From: CAZAPG01 sp964486935
GTDB lineage: Bacteria; Chloroflexota; Anaerolineae; 4572-78; J111
Assembly (NCBI GenBank): GCA_964486935.1
Contig: CAZAPG010000042.1
Span: 1 to 62,473, forward strand
Reading direction: 5' to 3'
Length of the DNA stretch: 62,473 nucleotides
The position numbers and the translations under genes are program-made. This document shows, in pieces, positions 17,136 to 26,225 of this stretch. The notes under the pieces are model-generated. The model was not told where the DNA came from. It did not search any database and worked only from the letters and a program-made list of their open reading frames with translations. Each line of letters opens with the position of its first letter. Positions within the stretch are counted from its first letter, which is position 1.

Positions 17136-18416
17136 ATGCAAGAGCTTGAGATTCAGCGGCTGTTGCGTGAGGGGGTGGCGGCAGCCAAAGTGGCATTGCA
17201 AGACACAATGTCGCAATTTCAAACCGCCAGCAATCAACCCCCTGAATTTGCGGAAATTGAGGAATACAAGGCACGCGCGCGCAATTTGCTGCAACAGGTT
17301 GTAAAATTAGATAAAACCAACGTGCAAGCCTGGCTGTGGTTAAGCACTGTTACCGAGGATTTGACCGAGCGGGCCACTTGCCTTAACAACGTTTTGCGTA
17401 TCGACCCGGCCAATCGACAGGCCAAGGCCGGACTGGCCTGGATAGAGCGGCACACCGGCGCTTCGCTACTGCCTGCTACTCCCCCCCCTAACATCCACTC
17501 GCCTAACCCCGCCGATACCGACCGGCTTTTTAATGACCAGGGCAGCTATAGCCAATCTACTGTGGGGTTTAGGTATAGTGACCAGGCTTTAGAGGATGAT
17601 TTTTACGAGTCTCGCGCTATGCAACCTCAAGCCCAATCTGATTGCCCCTTTTGCGCTCAACCCATCTCAAATATGGATACCACTTGCCCCCACTGCCAGT
17701 TGCCCCTGGTAATGGACTGCCCGGCCTGCAACACGCTAATGGATGTGGAGTGGAATACCTGCCGCGAATGCGGGCACACCATGGGCGATTACCGAATAGG
17801 TTCGGTCTACTTTTATCACCTGGCTATCAGCTACCAAAAATATCACCAACTCAGCAAAGCCCTGAACGCTATCAAAATTGCCGAGAGAATGGACCCCGAC
17901 CAGCCCGACCTCTACCGGGTAATGGGCGAAATTCAACATGAAGTCGGCCAGATTAAAGAGTCTATTACTACACTGGAGCTGGCGGTAGACAAAGAACCGG
18001 AGCAAATTACCCCTTATCTCTCCTTAGGTCGAGTGCTGAAACAAGAAGGTCACTGGCGCGCCGCCGAAGAAATTTACCGCGAGGCGCTGCACGTTGCCCC
18101 GGACTCATCTGAGGCGCATTTTGCCTTTGGTGATTTAATGCTTCAACGTAACAAACTCAAACTTGCCCGCAGCCACCTGCGCCACGCCGTTAAACTAAAC
18201 CCGCAACACGGTCATGCCTGGTCCTTGCTGGGCGAACTGTACGAAAGATACAAAAAGCGAGCCTCCGCCATAAAAGCTTACCGAAACGCCAGAAATTTGC
18301 TCTCGCGCGACTCGCTGGAATGGGAAAGAGCCGAAAGTCGCTTAAGATATCTGGACCCCTCACATTACCAGGAAGCCAACGAAGGCTGGACGGCAAAACT
18401 AAAAAAATGGTTTTAA
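17136..18416 (+). CDS. TPR protein with central double zinc ribbon
   Basis: 426 aa. The N-terminal ~120 residues are helical and TPR-like (LWLSTVTEDLTERATCLNNV, then LRIDPANRQAKAGLAWIE). Residues about 169-215 hold paired CxxC motifs (CPFCAQPI, CPHCQLPL, CPACNTLM, CRECGHTM) that fit two zinc ribbons. Four to five TPR units follow to the C-terminus (KALNAIKIAERMDPDQPDLY, AEEIYREALHVAPDSSEAHF). No signal peptide or enzyme motif is seen, so it is likely a cytoplasmic scaffold; partners are unknown. The gene overlaps the next one by 10 bp, so the two are translationally coupled. Confidence 0.85.
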   Translation: MQELEIQRLLREGVAAAKVALQDTMSQFQTASNQPPEFAEIEEYKARARNLLQQVVKLDKTNVQAWLWLSTVTEDLTERATCLNNVLRIDPANRQAKAGLAWIERHTGASLLPATPPPNIHSPNPADTDRLFNDQGSYSQSTVGFRYSDQALEDDFYESRAMQPQAQSDCPFCAQPISNMDTTCPHCQLPLVMDCPACNTLMDVEWNTCRECGHTMGDYRIGSVYFYHLAISYQKYHQLSKALNAIKIAERMDPDQPDLYRVMGEIQHEVGQIKESITTLELAVDKEPEQITPYLSLGRVLKQEGHWRAAEEIYREALHVAPDSSEAHFAFGDLMLQRNKLKLARSHLRHAVKLNPQHGHAWSLLGELYERYKKRASAIKAYRNARNLLSRDSLEWERAESRLRYLDPSHYQEANEGWTAKLKKWF

Positions 18417-18826
18417 CTGATCGTAACATCCTTAAAAATTGGCTAATTTTCATCTGCATCGGCGCTTTTGCCATTATCCTATTAACAGCCTGTCAGCGCG
18501 GCAGCAGCGGCGACATCCCCGAAATTGAGGTAGACCTCTCCGTTGCGCCAGACCCGCCGGCGGTTGGTCCGGCTAATGTTACCCTCACGCTTAGCAACGC
18601 CAACAACCAGCCCATCAGCGGCGCGAAAATCGAGCTGGAAGGCAATATGAGCCACGCCGGCATGACCCCGGTTTTCTCTCAAGCCACCGAGGTGGAGCCG
18701 GGCAAGTACCAGGCCCCTCTGGAATTTACTATGGGCGGCGACTGGTATATTCTGGTTAAAGCCACCCTGCCCGATGGCCGCCAGATGGAACGGCAAATCA
18801 ATTTGCCGGGAGTCAAAACCCCTTAA
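18407..18826 (+). CDS. Small lipoprotein with FixH/YtkA-like domain
   Basis: 139 aa from the ATG at 18407. The frame is open further upstream but inside the previous gene. The N-terminal membrane helix and lipobox ILLTAC predict an exported lipoprotein. The rest (VTLTLSNANNQPISGAKIEL, then MSHAGMTPVFSQATEVEPGKY and GGDWYILVKATLPDGRQ) matches the FixH/YtkA-like beta-sandwich family. Members occur near copper and cytochrome-oxidase genes, where they may help metal delivery; the MSHAGM segment has possible ligands. No oxidase genes are nearby, so the role is open. It overlaps the TPR gene by 10 bp. Confidence 0.8.
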   Translation: MVLTDRNILKNWLIFICIGAFAIILLTACQRGSSGDIPEIEVDLSVAPDPPAVGPANVTLTLSNANNQPISGAKIELEGNMSHAGMTPVFSQATEVEPGKYQAPLEFTMGGDWYILVKATLPDGRQMERQINLPGVKTP

Positions 18827-18999
18827 AGCCGTACACCCCCTTATAATCAAGCTCCTGAAAACATCAACCCGGCGGTGACATTTGTCCTGATTAGCTGTGA
18901 CAAAAGACACTAACCCGTGCCGGAGAACAAGTGTATATTAATGATGGGGTAAAAGATATTATTAATCCAACCGGCTTACTTAACAAAGCAGGTAATCAT

Positions 19000-20838
19000 A
19001 TGATTGGTCGGACGCTTGGCAACTATAGAATTGTTGAGCAAATTGGCATAGGCGGAATGGCCACCGTTTACAAAGCTTACGACCCCGATACCGACCGCTA
19101 TGTTGCCATCAAAATTTTACCGGAACATTTCTCCAGAGACCCCACTTTCCGCAAACGCTTTCAGCGCGAAGCCAAAGCCATTGCTAAGTTGGAACACATT
19201 CATATTTTGCCCATTTTCTCCTATGGCGAAGAAGACGGCATCGTCTACATGGCCATGCGCTATCTGCAAGCCGGCACCTTAACCGAACGCATTAAACAGG
19301 GGCCGCTCCCCTTAATCGAGGCAGCTCGCTTGCTTAGTCAAATTGCCAGCGCCCTGGACTACGCTCATGCCCACGGTGTTCTGCACCGCGATGTGAAACC
19401 CGGTAACATTCTGCTCGATGAACAAAATAACGCCTTCTTAACCGACTTTGGCATCGCCAAAATGGTTGAGGCCACAGTTGACCTGACCCAGGGCGGCATT
19501 CTGGGTACGCCGGCCTACATGAGTCCCGAACAATGCGAAGGCGTTAAAGAACTGACCCCCGCTTCCGATATCTACTCGCTGGGCGTTATTTTGTATGAAA
19601 TGGTCACCGGCCGCACCCCTTTTAGGGCCGAAACGCCCGCAGCCTTAATTCATATGCACCTTTTCGACCCCCTGCCGCCGCCCCAACAATTGCGCCCCAA
19701 TTTACCCGAAACGGCCCAACAAGTCATTCTAAAAGCTCTGGCCAAAGAGCCGGCCTCGCGCTACCCCACCTGTGGCGCAATGGCCGCCGCTTTTACTCAA
19801 GCCGCCGCCCACGTAGCCCCGGCCGCAACACCAGAAGATGCAACCCTCTCATATGGAGCCATACCCATTCCCGCTGAAAACGAAGCGACCGCTCCGCAGG
19901 GGCCGCCCGGACCAACGGCAGTAATGGGCAAACGGCTGCGGCCTCTACCGGGCTGGGCGCTGGGCCTGCTTGCCCTGCTGATTCTGACCGGATTATTTGG
20001 CGTCGCCGTGGCAACCGGCCTGATTTCATTTGAACAAGTTGCCGCCACCCCTCCCCCGCAGACGATGGCTATTCCGGGCCAACTGCCGGAAGACGGCCAG
20101 AATGTTGCGCCCTGCGATTGGGAGGGTCTTGGCCCCGGCCTGTGCATTACCCCCTTTCGGGGCGGCAAGCCGGCCAAAATAGTCCAGAATATTGATTTTG
20201 TTTTTACGGGACACCCTTCCTGGAGTCCCGATGGCCGGCAAATCGCTTTCTCCGCCTATAAGTCAAGCGGAAATATTGAAACAAATAACACCATTCATCT
20301 GGTTAACGCCGATGGCAGCAACCTGGTTGAACTGCCGCCCATTGGCAATGAAATTGGCCCGGCCTGGAGCCCCAACGGCCAGTGGCTGGCCTTTCACAGC
20401 GGCGGCAACCTGTCCATTATGCGCCCCAACGGCTCCGAGCTAATTCATTTGCGGCGCGGCCTGGGCCAGGAATGCGCTTACGAACCTCAATGGTCGCCCG
20501 ATAGCCAACGGCTGGTCTACTCGGCGCAACTGGGAGAATGTAACTGGACCTTCCCAATGACGCGAGAAATCCGGGTTATCTCTGTGGCCAACCTCGCCAT
20601 AACCCCAATTGCCACCGTAATCCACCCTAACCAAGAAGCGTGCACCGCCTTTGACCTTGCCTTTAGCCCCGATGGCAGCCAGGTTGTTTATATTGACAGC
20701 CAGTGCCAGAGCTGGCTGGCCAACGCCAATGGCGCCGGCCAGCCGGTCCCCCTGGTTGATTTTCCCTTTTGGTGGAAGGCTTCATTTCACCCGCAGTGGG
20801 GCATTGTCCCACCATCAGGTGACATCTATCGTCACTAA
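19000..20838 (+). CDS. PknB-type Ser/Thr protein kinase with extracytoplasmic beta-propeller
   Basis: 613 aa from the ATG at 19000, where the kinase fold begins (MIGRTLGNYRIVEQIG) and AGG lies upstream; the frame extends to 18931 without homology. The kinase domain has GIGGMATVY, catalytic Lys38 in VAIK, HRDVKPGN at 129-136 and DFG at 149-151, all intact. A Pro/Ala-rich juxtamembrane segment leads to one transmembrane helix near residue 315, then a secreted region with TolB/PD40 repeats (HPSWSPDGRQIAFSAYKSSG, DLAFSPDGSQVVYID). The propeller replaces the PASTA repeats of classical PknB and should sense something outside the cell; the ligand is unknown. A terminator follows. Confidence 0.92.
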   Translation: MIGRTLGNYRIVEQIGIGGMATVYKAYDPDTDRYVAIKILPEHFSRDPTFRKRFQREAKAIAKLEHIHILPIFSYGEEDGIVYMAMRYLQAGTLTERIKQGPLPLIEAARLLSQIASALDYAHAHGVLHRDVKPGNILLDEQNNAFLTDFGIAKMVEATVDLTQGGILGTPAYMSPEQCEGVKELTPASDIYSLGVILYEMVTGRTPFRAETPAALIHMHLFDPLPPPQQLRPNLPETAQQVILKALAKEPASRYPTCGAMAAAFTQAAAHVAPAATPEDATLSYGAIPIPAENEATAPQGPPGPTAVMGKRLRPLPGWALGLLALLILTGLFGVAVATGLISFEQVAATPPPQTMAIPGQLPEDGQNVAPCDWEGLGPGLCITPFRGGKPAKIVQNIDFVFTGHPSWSPDGRQIAFSAYKSSGNIETNNTIHLVNADGSNLVELPPIGNEIGPAWSPNGQWLAFHSGGNLSIMRPNGSELIHLRRGLGQECAYEPQWSPDSQRLVYSAQLGECNWTFPMTREIRVISVANLAITPIATVIHPNQEACTAFDLAFSPDGSQVVYIDSQCQSWLANANGAGQPVPLVDFPFWWKASFHPQWGIVPPSGDIYRH

Positions 20839-20896
20839 TTGGGATGAATGTCACTTACCTCTGATGAATATCCCCTTAAAATAAAAGCAGAGCATC

Positions 20897-20934
20897 AGCC
20901 CGACGGCCCTTATGCTGGTCGGGCTTGACTTTTT
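20897..20934 (+). terminator. Rho-independent terminator after the kinase gene
   Basis: AGCCCGAC and GTCGGGCT form an 8-bp stem around a 13-nt loop, followed after four bases by five T. Confidence 0.75.
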
Positions 20935-20974
20935 GTGGAGTGGGTTTACAATTCTGCCTGGTTCAGGAGTCCTT

Positions 20975-22288
20975 ATGCGAAAAAGTCGCCTAACAATCAT
21001 CTTCGTTATTGTTTTCATCGACCTGCTCGGCTTCAGCCTTATTTTGCCCCTGCTGCCCTACTACGCCGAAAGTTACAACGCCAGCCCCACGCTGGTGGGA
21101 TTTTTGGTTGCCTCTTACGCCCTGATGCAGTTCATTGGCGCGCCGCTGCTGGGCCGGCTTTCAGACCGGTACGGGCGGCGACCGGTGCTGCTGGTGAGTC
21201 TTGTTGGCACATTTTTGGGGTTCTTGCTGCTGGCCCTGGCCGAGCCTATCGGCATTTGGTTAACGGGACTCATCCCCTCCGCCTGGCTTGGCCAGAATAT
21301 TGTCAACACTCAAAACAGCCTTATTTTGGGGGTGCTGTTTGCCAGCCGTATGCTCGATGGCCTGACCGGCGGCAATATTTCCGTAGCTCAGGCCTACATT
21401 GCCGATGTGACCGACGCCAAAAACAGGGCCAAGGGCATGGGCCTGATTGGCGCAGCCTTTGGGCTGGGCTTCATTTTAGGGCCTGCCGCCGGCGGCCTTT
21501 TAAGTAGATGGGGCTACGCCGTGCCGGCCCTGGCTGCGGCGGCATTCTCATTTGTCAACTTAATTGGAGTCTACCTCTGGCTACCCGAATCACTCACCCC
21601 GGAAAAACGGGCAGCTATGGCCGGCCAACCCCACCGCACATTTTCAATTCAAACGCTATGGCAGGCGTTAAAACGCCCCAGAACCGGGCCGCTGCTGCAT
21701 GTCAGGTTTGTGTACGGGCTGGCCTTTGCCACCTTTGAAACTATTTTTGCCCTGCACGCCCAATATCATTTGGGCCTAAACGCCGAAACTACCGGCTATA
21801 CCCTGGCCTATGTTGGTATTTTGGTGGTGCTGGTGCAGGGGGGCGCTATTGGCTGGCTCACCGCCCGCTTTAGCGAAAACCACCTGATTTTTAACGGGGT
21901 CATTTTAATGGCCGGCTCGCTGCTGGCCTGGGCGTTTGTGCCAAATCTTTTCATTTTGCTGATTGTCCTGATTCCGCTGGCGCTGGCGGCAGGCATTTTG
22001 AATACGGTCATTAACAGCCTGTTAAGCAAATCAGTTTACCCGGAAGAGCTGGGCGGCACCCTGGGGCTGTCCTCCTCGCTGGAGAGTCTCACCCGGGTGC
22101 TGGCGCCCTCGCTGGGGGGTGTGCTGCTGGGTTACATTGGCACGTGGGCGCCCGGCCTGTTTGGGGCGCTGCTTATGGTCTGGGTTATTGCCTTTGTCTG
22201 GCGACGCCTCATCGCTGCCCCCGACCCTCCCCTGCCCAAGCGCCCCGGCGAGGCGGGTCAGGTTAAGCCCCTCGAAGCCCGCCTGTAG
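20975..22288 (+). CDS. MFS efflux transporter (TetA/DHA1 type)
   Basis: 437 aa from the ATG at 20975 with GGAG five bases upstream; the longer frame from 20912 runs through the terminator and is not used. Twelve membrane helices are expected. The first helix (FIDLLGFSLILPLLPYYAES) and the loop 2-3 motif (GRLSDRYGRRPVLLVSLVGT) are those of DHA1 drug/H+ antiporters of the TetA group; the LDGLTGGNISVAQAYIADVT stretch also fits. Substrates of such proteins range from tetracyclines to sugars and cannot be fixed here. The next gene starts 12 bp later. Confidence 0.88.
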   Translation: MRKSRLTIIFVIVFIDLLGFSLILPLLPYYAESYNASPTLVGFLVASYALMQFIGAPLLGRLSDRYGRRPVLLVSLVGTFLGFLLLALAEPIGIWLTGLIPSAWLGQNIVNTQNSLILGVLFASRMLDGLTGGNISVAQAYIADVTDAKNRAKGMGLIGAAFGLGFILGPAAGGLLSRWGYAVPALAAAAFSFVNLIGVYLWLPESLTPEKRAAMAGQPHRTFSIQTLWQALKRPRTGPLLHVRFVYGLAFATFETIFALHAQYHLGLNAETTGYTLAYVGILVVLVQGGAIGWLTARFSENHLIFNGVILMAGSLLAWAFVPNLFILLIVLIPLALAAGILNTVINSLLSKSVYPEELGGTLGLSSSLESLTRVLAPSLGGVLLGYIGTWAPGLFGALLMVWVIAFVWRRLIAAPDPPLPKRPGEAGQVKPLEARL

Positions 22289-22300
22289 CTGGTCATCAAC

Positions 22301-24646
22301 GTGGCCGGATTAAAACATTACCTCAACCGTTTTTTATATTATTTCATCATTGCCCTCATTTTGTTTTATATCCTCTTTCCCCTCTATTGGATGCTGCTGT
22401 CATCTTTTAGAAGCGCCGGAACCGTGTTTACGGTCAATTACCTGCCCACCAATTTGACCCCCATCAACTACTATTTTTTACCCCTCAACCGAGATTTCAT
22501 TCGCGGGCTGCAAAACTCAATCATTGTGGCCGGCACGGTATTGATTTTGACGCTGGCTATTGGCGCAATTGCGGCTTACGCCCTGGGCCGGCTCAAATTT
22601 CGGGGGCGGCGGCTTATTCGCTACGCTGTTTTGACCATGACCGCCTTTCCCCAAATTGCTATTGTCGGCGGTCTCTACATTTTGGTGGTCAACCCATGCG
22701 CCATTATCAACCGCAATTGCGCCCAATTTGGGCTGTACAATACGCTCTGGTCGCTGATTATCACTTATCTGCTGTTGACCCTGCCGCTGACCATCTGGTT
22801 TTTAACCACCTACTTCCGCAGCCTGCCCTCGGAACTGGAAGACGCCGCCTATGTTGATGGCGCAACTCCGTTCCAAACTTTTTACACCATTTTCCTGCCG
22901 TTATCCGCGCCCGGTCTGGTGGTTACGGGCGTGCTGTCATTTGTGGTGGCCTGGAACGAGTTTCTCTTTGCCCTCACCTTCACCCTCGATTCCACCTCGC
23001 GCACAGCGCCGGTGGCCATTTCATTTTTTGGCAACCAGGGGCAGGGGCGGCTGACGGCCCTGGCCGCCTCCGTCATGGTCACCATCCCAATTATTATTCT
23101 GGCGGTTGTTTTCAGGCGGCAGCTTGCGCTGGGCTTCTCCGGGTTGGCATCGCCCCAGCCGGCGGCCCGTACCTGGCTACAGCGGCAGTGGGCAAAATTG
23201 GGGCTGCCTTCTCTCAGCGTGCCAGCCCAAATATTGCTGATTGTGCTGGGCCTGTCGCTGCTGGCTTATTTGTCTTTTGCCTGGCGAGCCATCTCCTTTC
23301 CCTACCCCCTGGATTACGGCGAAGGCCCGCTGCTAGACCAATCCGTTCGGTTGGCCCGCTTTGCCAACATCTACCGGGCCGATATTTCGCAGCCGCCCTT
23401 TACCGTTACCAACTATCCGCCGCTTTTTATGATGCTGCAAACCCCGCTGGTCTGGCTATTTGGCCCGGCCTTCTGGTACGGACGCCTCATCTCCTGGTGC
23501 AGTACCCTTGCCGCCGCATTATTTGTCGGCCTCATTTTGCATACCCTTACCCGCGACAGGCTGGCGGCGCTCGTCGGGGCGCTGACGCTGCTGGCTATCC
23601 CTTACGTAACTTACTGGTCGGTGCTCAACCGGGTTGACTCGCTGGCCCTGGCGCTGAGTTTGGGAGCACTGTTTGTGCTGGTACGCCGCCCGCAGCAGCG
23701 CCGGGCGGTTATTTGGGCGGCGCTGCTGCTAACCGCAGCCGTTTATACCCGTCAATCTTATGGATTGGCTGCGCCACTGGCGGCTTTTGTGTGGCTGTTC
23801 GTTTGTCACTCAAAATGTCGGGCGCTGGTACTGGCGGCCATCGTGGGGGGCCTGGGGCTTAGCCTGTTTGTGTTGCTCAACCGGCTGACCGGGGGCGGCT
23901 TCTTTTTTAATGTGGTTACGGCCAACGCCAACCAGTTCAGGTTTGATTTGCTGGAGGAATACACCGGGGAACTGTGGTTTTTTATGCCCTATTTGCTGGC
24001 AGGCAGCGCCATATTTTTGGCCGGAGCCGGCTGGTTTCGGGTGAAAGCCTGGTATCTGGTCGCGCCCTATCTGGTGGGGGCGGCGCTATCGGGCCTGACG
24101 ATTGGCAAGGTTGGCTCAAACGTTAATTATTTTCTAGAGCTGGCGGCGGCGATGAGTCTGGCTACCGGCGCGCTGATTGCCTGGCAGCGGCCCCGGCCCT
24201 TGCTGCAACGCGGCTTCATGCTCATTCTGGCCGCGCAAATTTTTCTGTTGCTGCCCGGTATGCGCTACCAGCTATTCACTCAGGCTGCGCTCGACAGCCC
24301 GCTGGCTATGCGCCGCCTCAGCCAGATTGTCGACCAGGCCGACGGCCCGGTTCTGGCCGACGCGCACATGGGCATTTTGCCGCTGGCCGGTCGCTCCCTT
24401 TATCTGCAACCCTTTGAAGCCACTCAACTGGCCCGCGATGGCGTTTGGGACCAGACTCCGCTGCTGGAAGCGATTGCCCGGCAGGAGTTTTCGGCAATTA
24501 TCATGCTCAAGGTTTTTACGCCCTTTGGCTTTTTGCACGAGATTAACTGGTCGCCTGAAATGCGGGCGCAAATTGAGCGCCATTACCGGCAAGAGGAACT
24601 GATTAATGATACCATCGCGGTCTATCGCCCGGCGCGCCGGCAGTAG
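22301..24646 (+). CDS. Fusion: MalG-type ABC sugar-transporter permease and GT-C-like membrane glycosyltransferase
   Basis: 781 aa, GTG start. Residues 1-280 are a complete MalG/UgpE-type permease with six membrane helices and an EAA loop (ELEDAAYVDGATPFQTFYTI, 178-197); the domain ends where such proteins normally stop (FRRQLALGFSGLA). After a short linker, residues 305-781 form a second polytopic domain with the luminal acidic motif LDYGEGPLLDQ (337-347), NYPPLFMMLQTPLVWL and about nine more helices, typical of ArnT/PMT-like GT-C enzymes. There is no stop or frame change between the halves. No MalF partner, binding protein or ATPase lies nearby. Either a real fusion with a new role or a fused gene whose permease half is idle. 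Confidence 0.8.
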   Translation: MAGLKHYLNRFLYYFIIALILFYILFPLYWMLLSSFRSAGTVFTVNYLPTNLTPINYYFLPLNRDFIRGLQNSIIVAGTVLILTLAIGAIAAYALGRLKFRGRRLIRYAVLTMTAFPQIAIVGGLYILVVNPCAIINRNCAQFGLYNTLWSLIITYLLLTLPLTIWFLTTYFRSLPSELEDAAYVDGATPFQTFYTIFLPLSAPGLVVTGVLSFVVAWNEFLFALTFTLDSTSRTAPVAISFFGNQGQGRLTALAASVMVTIPIIILAVVFRRQLALGFSGLASPQPAARTWLQRQWAKLGLPSLSVPAQILLIVLGLSLLAYLSFAWRAISFPYPLDYGEGPLLDQSVRLARFANIYRADISQPPFTVTNYPPLFMMLQTPLVWLFGPAFWYGRLISWCSTLAAALFVGLILHTLTRDRLAALVGALTLLAIPYVTYWSVLNRVDSLALALSLGALFVLVRRPQQRRAVIWAALLLTAAVYTRQSYGLAAPLAAFVWLFVCHSKCRALVLAAIVGGLGLSLFVLLNRLTGGGFFFNVVTANANQFRFDLLEEYTGELWFFMPYLLAGSAIFLAGAGWFRVKAWYLVAPYLVGAALSGLTIGKVGSNVNYFLELAAAMSLATGALIAWQRPRPLLQRGFMLILAAQIFLLLPGMRYQLFTQAALDSPLAMRRLSQIVDQADGPVLADAHMGILPLAGRSLYLQPFEATQLARDGVWDQTPLLEAIARQEFSAIIMLKVFTPFGFLHEINWSPEMRAQIERHYRQEELINDTIAVYRPARRQ

Positions 24647-24686
24647 CAGCAACCATCATCCTCAATTCATCGAGCGGAGGTCAAAA

Positions 24687-25157
24687 TTGTTAAAAATCGA
24701 CATACCCGGCCACAAAATACTGAGACTGACGCATCTGGTTTTGGATTACAACGGCACCCTGGCCTGCGACGGCCAACTGCTGGAGGGCGTTGGCGCGCAC
24801 CTGGAGGCCGTGGCAAGCCGGCTGCAAATTCACGTGCTCACTGCCGACACCTTTGGCAGCGCGCATGCAGCGCTATCCGGGCTGCCCTGCCAGATTTTTA
24901 TTTTATCGCCGGAAAAGCAGGACGAGGGCAAACTGAATTACGTTAACCAGCTTGGCGCGGCGCAGGCTGTCTGCATTGGTAACGGGCGTAACGACAAGCT
25001 GATGCTGCAAGCGGCGGCGCTGGGCATTGCCGTGCTGCAAGCCGAAGGCGCGGCCACCCCAACCCTGCTGGCCGCCGATATCGTCGCCCCCAATATTTTG
25101 GCCGCGCTCGACCTGCTCACCCACCCCAGGCGGCTGGCAGCCACGCTGCGGCTGTAG
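24687..25157 (+). CDS. Small HAD-superfamily protein (soluble P-type ATPase-like, COG4087 type)
   Basis: 156 aa from a TTG start at 24687, chosen because GGAGG lies six bases upstream; the ATG-started frame begins inside the previous gene. The first HAD motif reads LDYNGTLACDG, with DYN in place of DxD: the first Asp is kept and the second is Asn. The C-terminal motif (IGNGRNDKLMLQAAALGIAV) matches the GNGxNDxxML signature of the P-type ATPase P domain. This is the small soluble-ATPase-like group, whose function is poorly known. The Asp-to-Asn change is typical of this group and does not by itself mean inactivity. The stop codon abuts the convergent peptidase gene. Confidence 0.8.
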   Translation: MLKIDIPGHKILRLTHLVLDYNGTLACDGQLLEGVGAHLEAVASRLQIHVLTADTFGSAHAALSGLPCQIFILSPEKQDEGKLNYVNQLGAAQAVCIGNGRNDKLMLQAAALGIAVLQAEGAATPTLLAADIVAPNILAALDLLTHPRRLAATLRL

Positions 25158-26225
25158 CTACCAATATTTAGCCATCACCCGCTGCAACTCGTCCAGCGGC
25201 AGGGCGTGCGCGGTTCGCCCCTTGAAGCCGGTCATGGTTTCGGCAGCAGTCAGGGAGTTGAGAATGGCCTCTTCCACCGCCTCGGCAACGGCCTCGAAAA
25301 ACGGGTTCAGGTAGTGATGCGGCAGCATTTTGAGCGCGTACGGCTCCTGGCTGCCGGCGGCAATGTGGTTGCCGGTGGCAAAGGCCAAAAAGATATCGCC
25401 GCTGCCGTTATGCCCCACGCTGCCCACCCGCGCCAGCCCCACCGTGGCCCGCTGCGCCAGCCGCCGGCACTGCACCGGCAGCAAGGGGGCGTCGGTGGCA
25501 ACAATTACAATAATCGAACCGGCCTGCGGCGATTCGGCCCAGGGCAGGGGGACCTGCTCCGGGCCAATCTCCCGGCCCACCGGCACGCCATCCACGCGCA
25601 GCAGGTGGCGGTCGCCGTGATTGGCCTGCACCAGCGCGCCCACGGTAAACTGGCCGTTTTTGCCCTGAACCAGACGCGAGGCCGTGCCGATACCCCCCTT
25701 AAAATCATGGCAAATCATGCCCGTGCCGCCGCCCACATTCCCCTCAACCACCGGCCCCGCCGAGGCCGAGCCAATGGCCTGAAAAACATGCTCTTTGGTC
25801 AGGTGCCAGCCGTTCAGGTTGTTGAGCCAGCCATCGTAGGTTTCGGCCACTACCGGCAGGGCGGAGTCATGAGAGTGGCCGCGCTCTACGGCGTAGGCCA
25901 CCAGCGCGTCGCGCACCAGCCCCACCTGATGGGTGTTGGTAATGGCAATGGGGTTGCTTAACAAGCCCGACTCATTAATCCAGTGGATGCCGGTCATTTC
26001 GCCGGTGCCGTTAAAGCTGTGGTAGGCGGCAAACACGTTATCGGCCCAAATGGCTTCGGCGCGGGGCATGATTACGGTCACGCCGGTTCGGGCCAGGTGC
26101 GGTTCATCATAAATGAGCGTATGGTGCCCCACCAGCACGCCGGGCACATCGGTTATGGCGTTGTGGGGGCCGGGCGGCAAAATTCCGGGGTTGATGCCCA
26201 GGTTACGCAGGCGAGCGCGAGTCAT
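25158..26225 (-). CDS. P1 (S58) family peptidase, DmpA-like aminopeptidase
   Basis: 355 aa with AAAGGAG before the ATG. The family signatures are clear: N-terminal GPHNAITDVPGVLVGHHTL, central VEGNVGGGTGMICHDFKGGI, and the NGSGDIFLAFATGN segment. In DmpA the chain cleaves itself just before the Ser of this Gly-Ser step, making that Ser the N-terminal nucleophile; the site is intact here. Members release N-terminal amino acids or hydrolyse beta-peptides and D-amides. It is probably cytoplasmic, as no signal peptide is seen. It converges on the HAD gene with no gap. Confidence 0.92.
   Translation of the reverse strand: MTRARLRNLGINPGILPPGPHNAITDVPGVLVGHHTLIYDEPHLARTGVTVIMPRAEAIWADNVFAAYHSFNGTGEMTGIHWINESGLLSNPIAITNTHQVGLVRDALVAYAVERGHSHDSALPVVAETYDGWLNNLNGWHLTKEHVFQAIGSASAGPVVEGNVGGGTGMICHDFKGGIGTASRLVQGKNGQFTVGALVQANHGDRHLLRVDGVPVGREIGPEQVPLPWAESPQAGSIIVIVATDAPLLPVQCRRLAQRATVGLARVGSVGHNGSGDIFLAFATGNHIAAGSQEPYALKMLPHHYLNPFFEAVAEAVEEAILNSLTAAETMTGFKGRTAHALPLDELQRVMAKYW

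Noticed and set aside
23130..23230. Possible frameshift or assembly join in the permease/glycosyltransferase fusion
   Set aside because: No stop, frame change or repeat lies at the joint and codon use is even, so I annotate one gene and keep the doubt in the finding.
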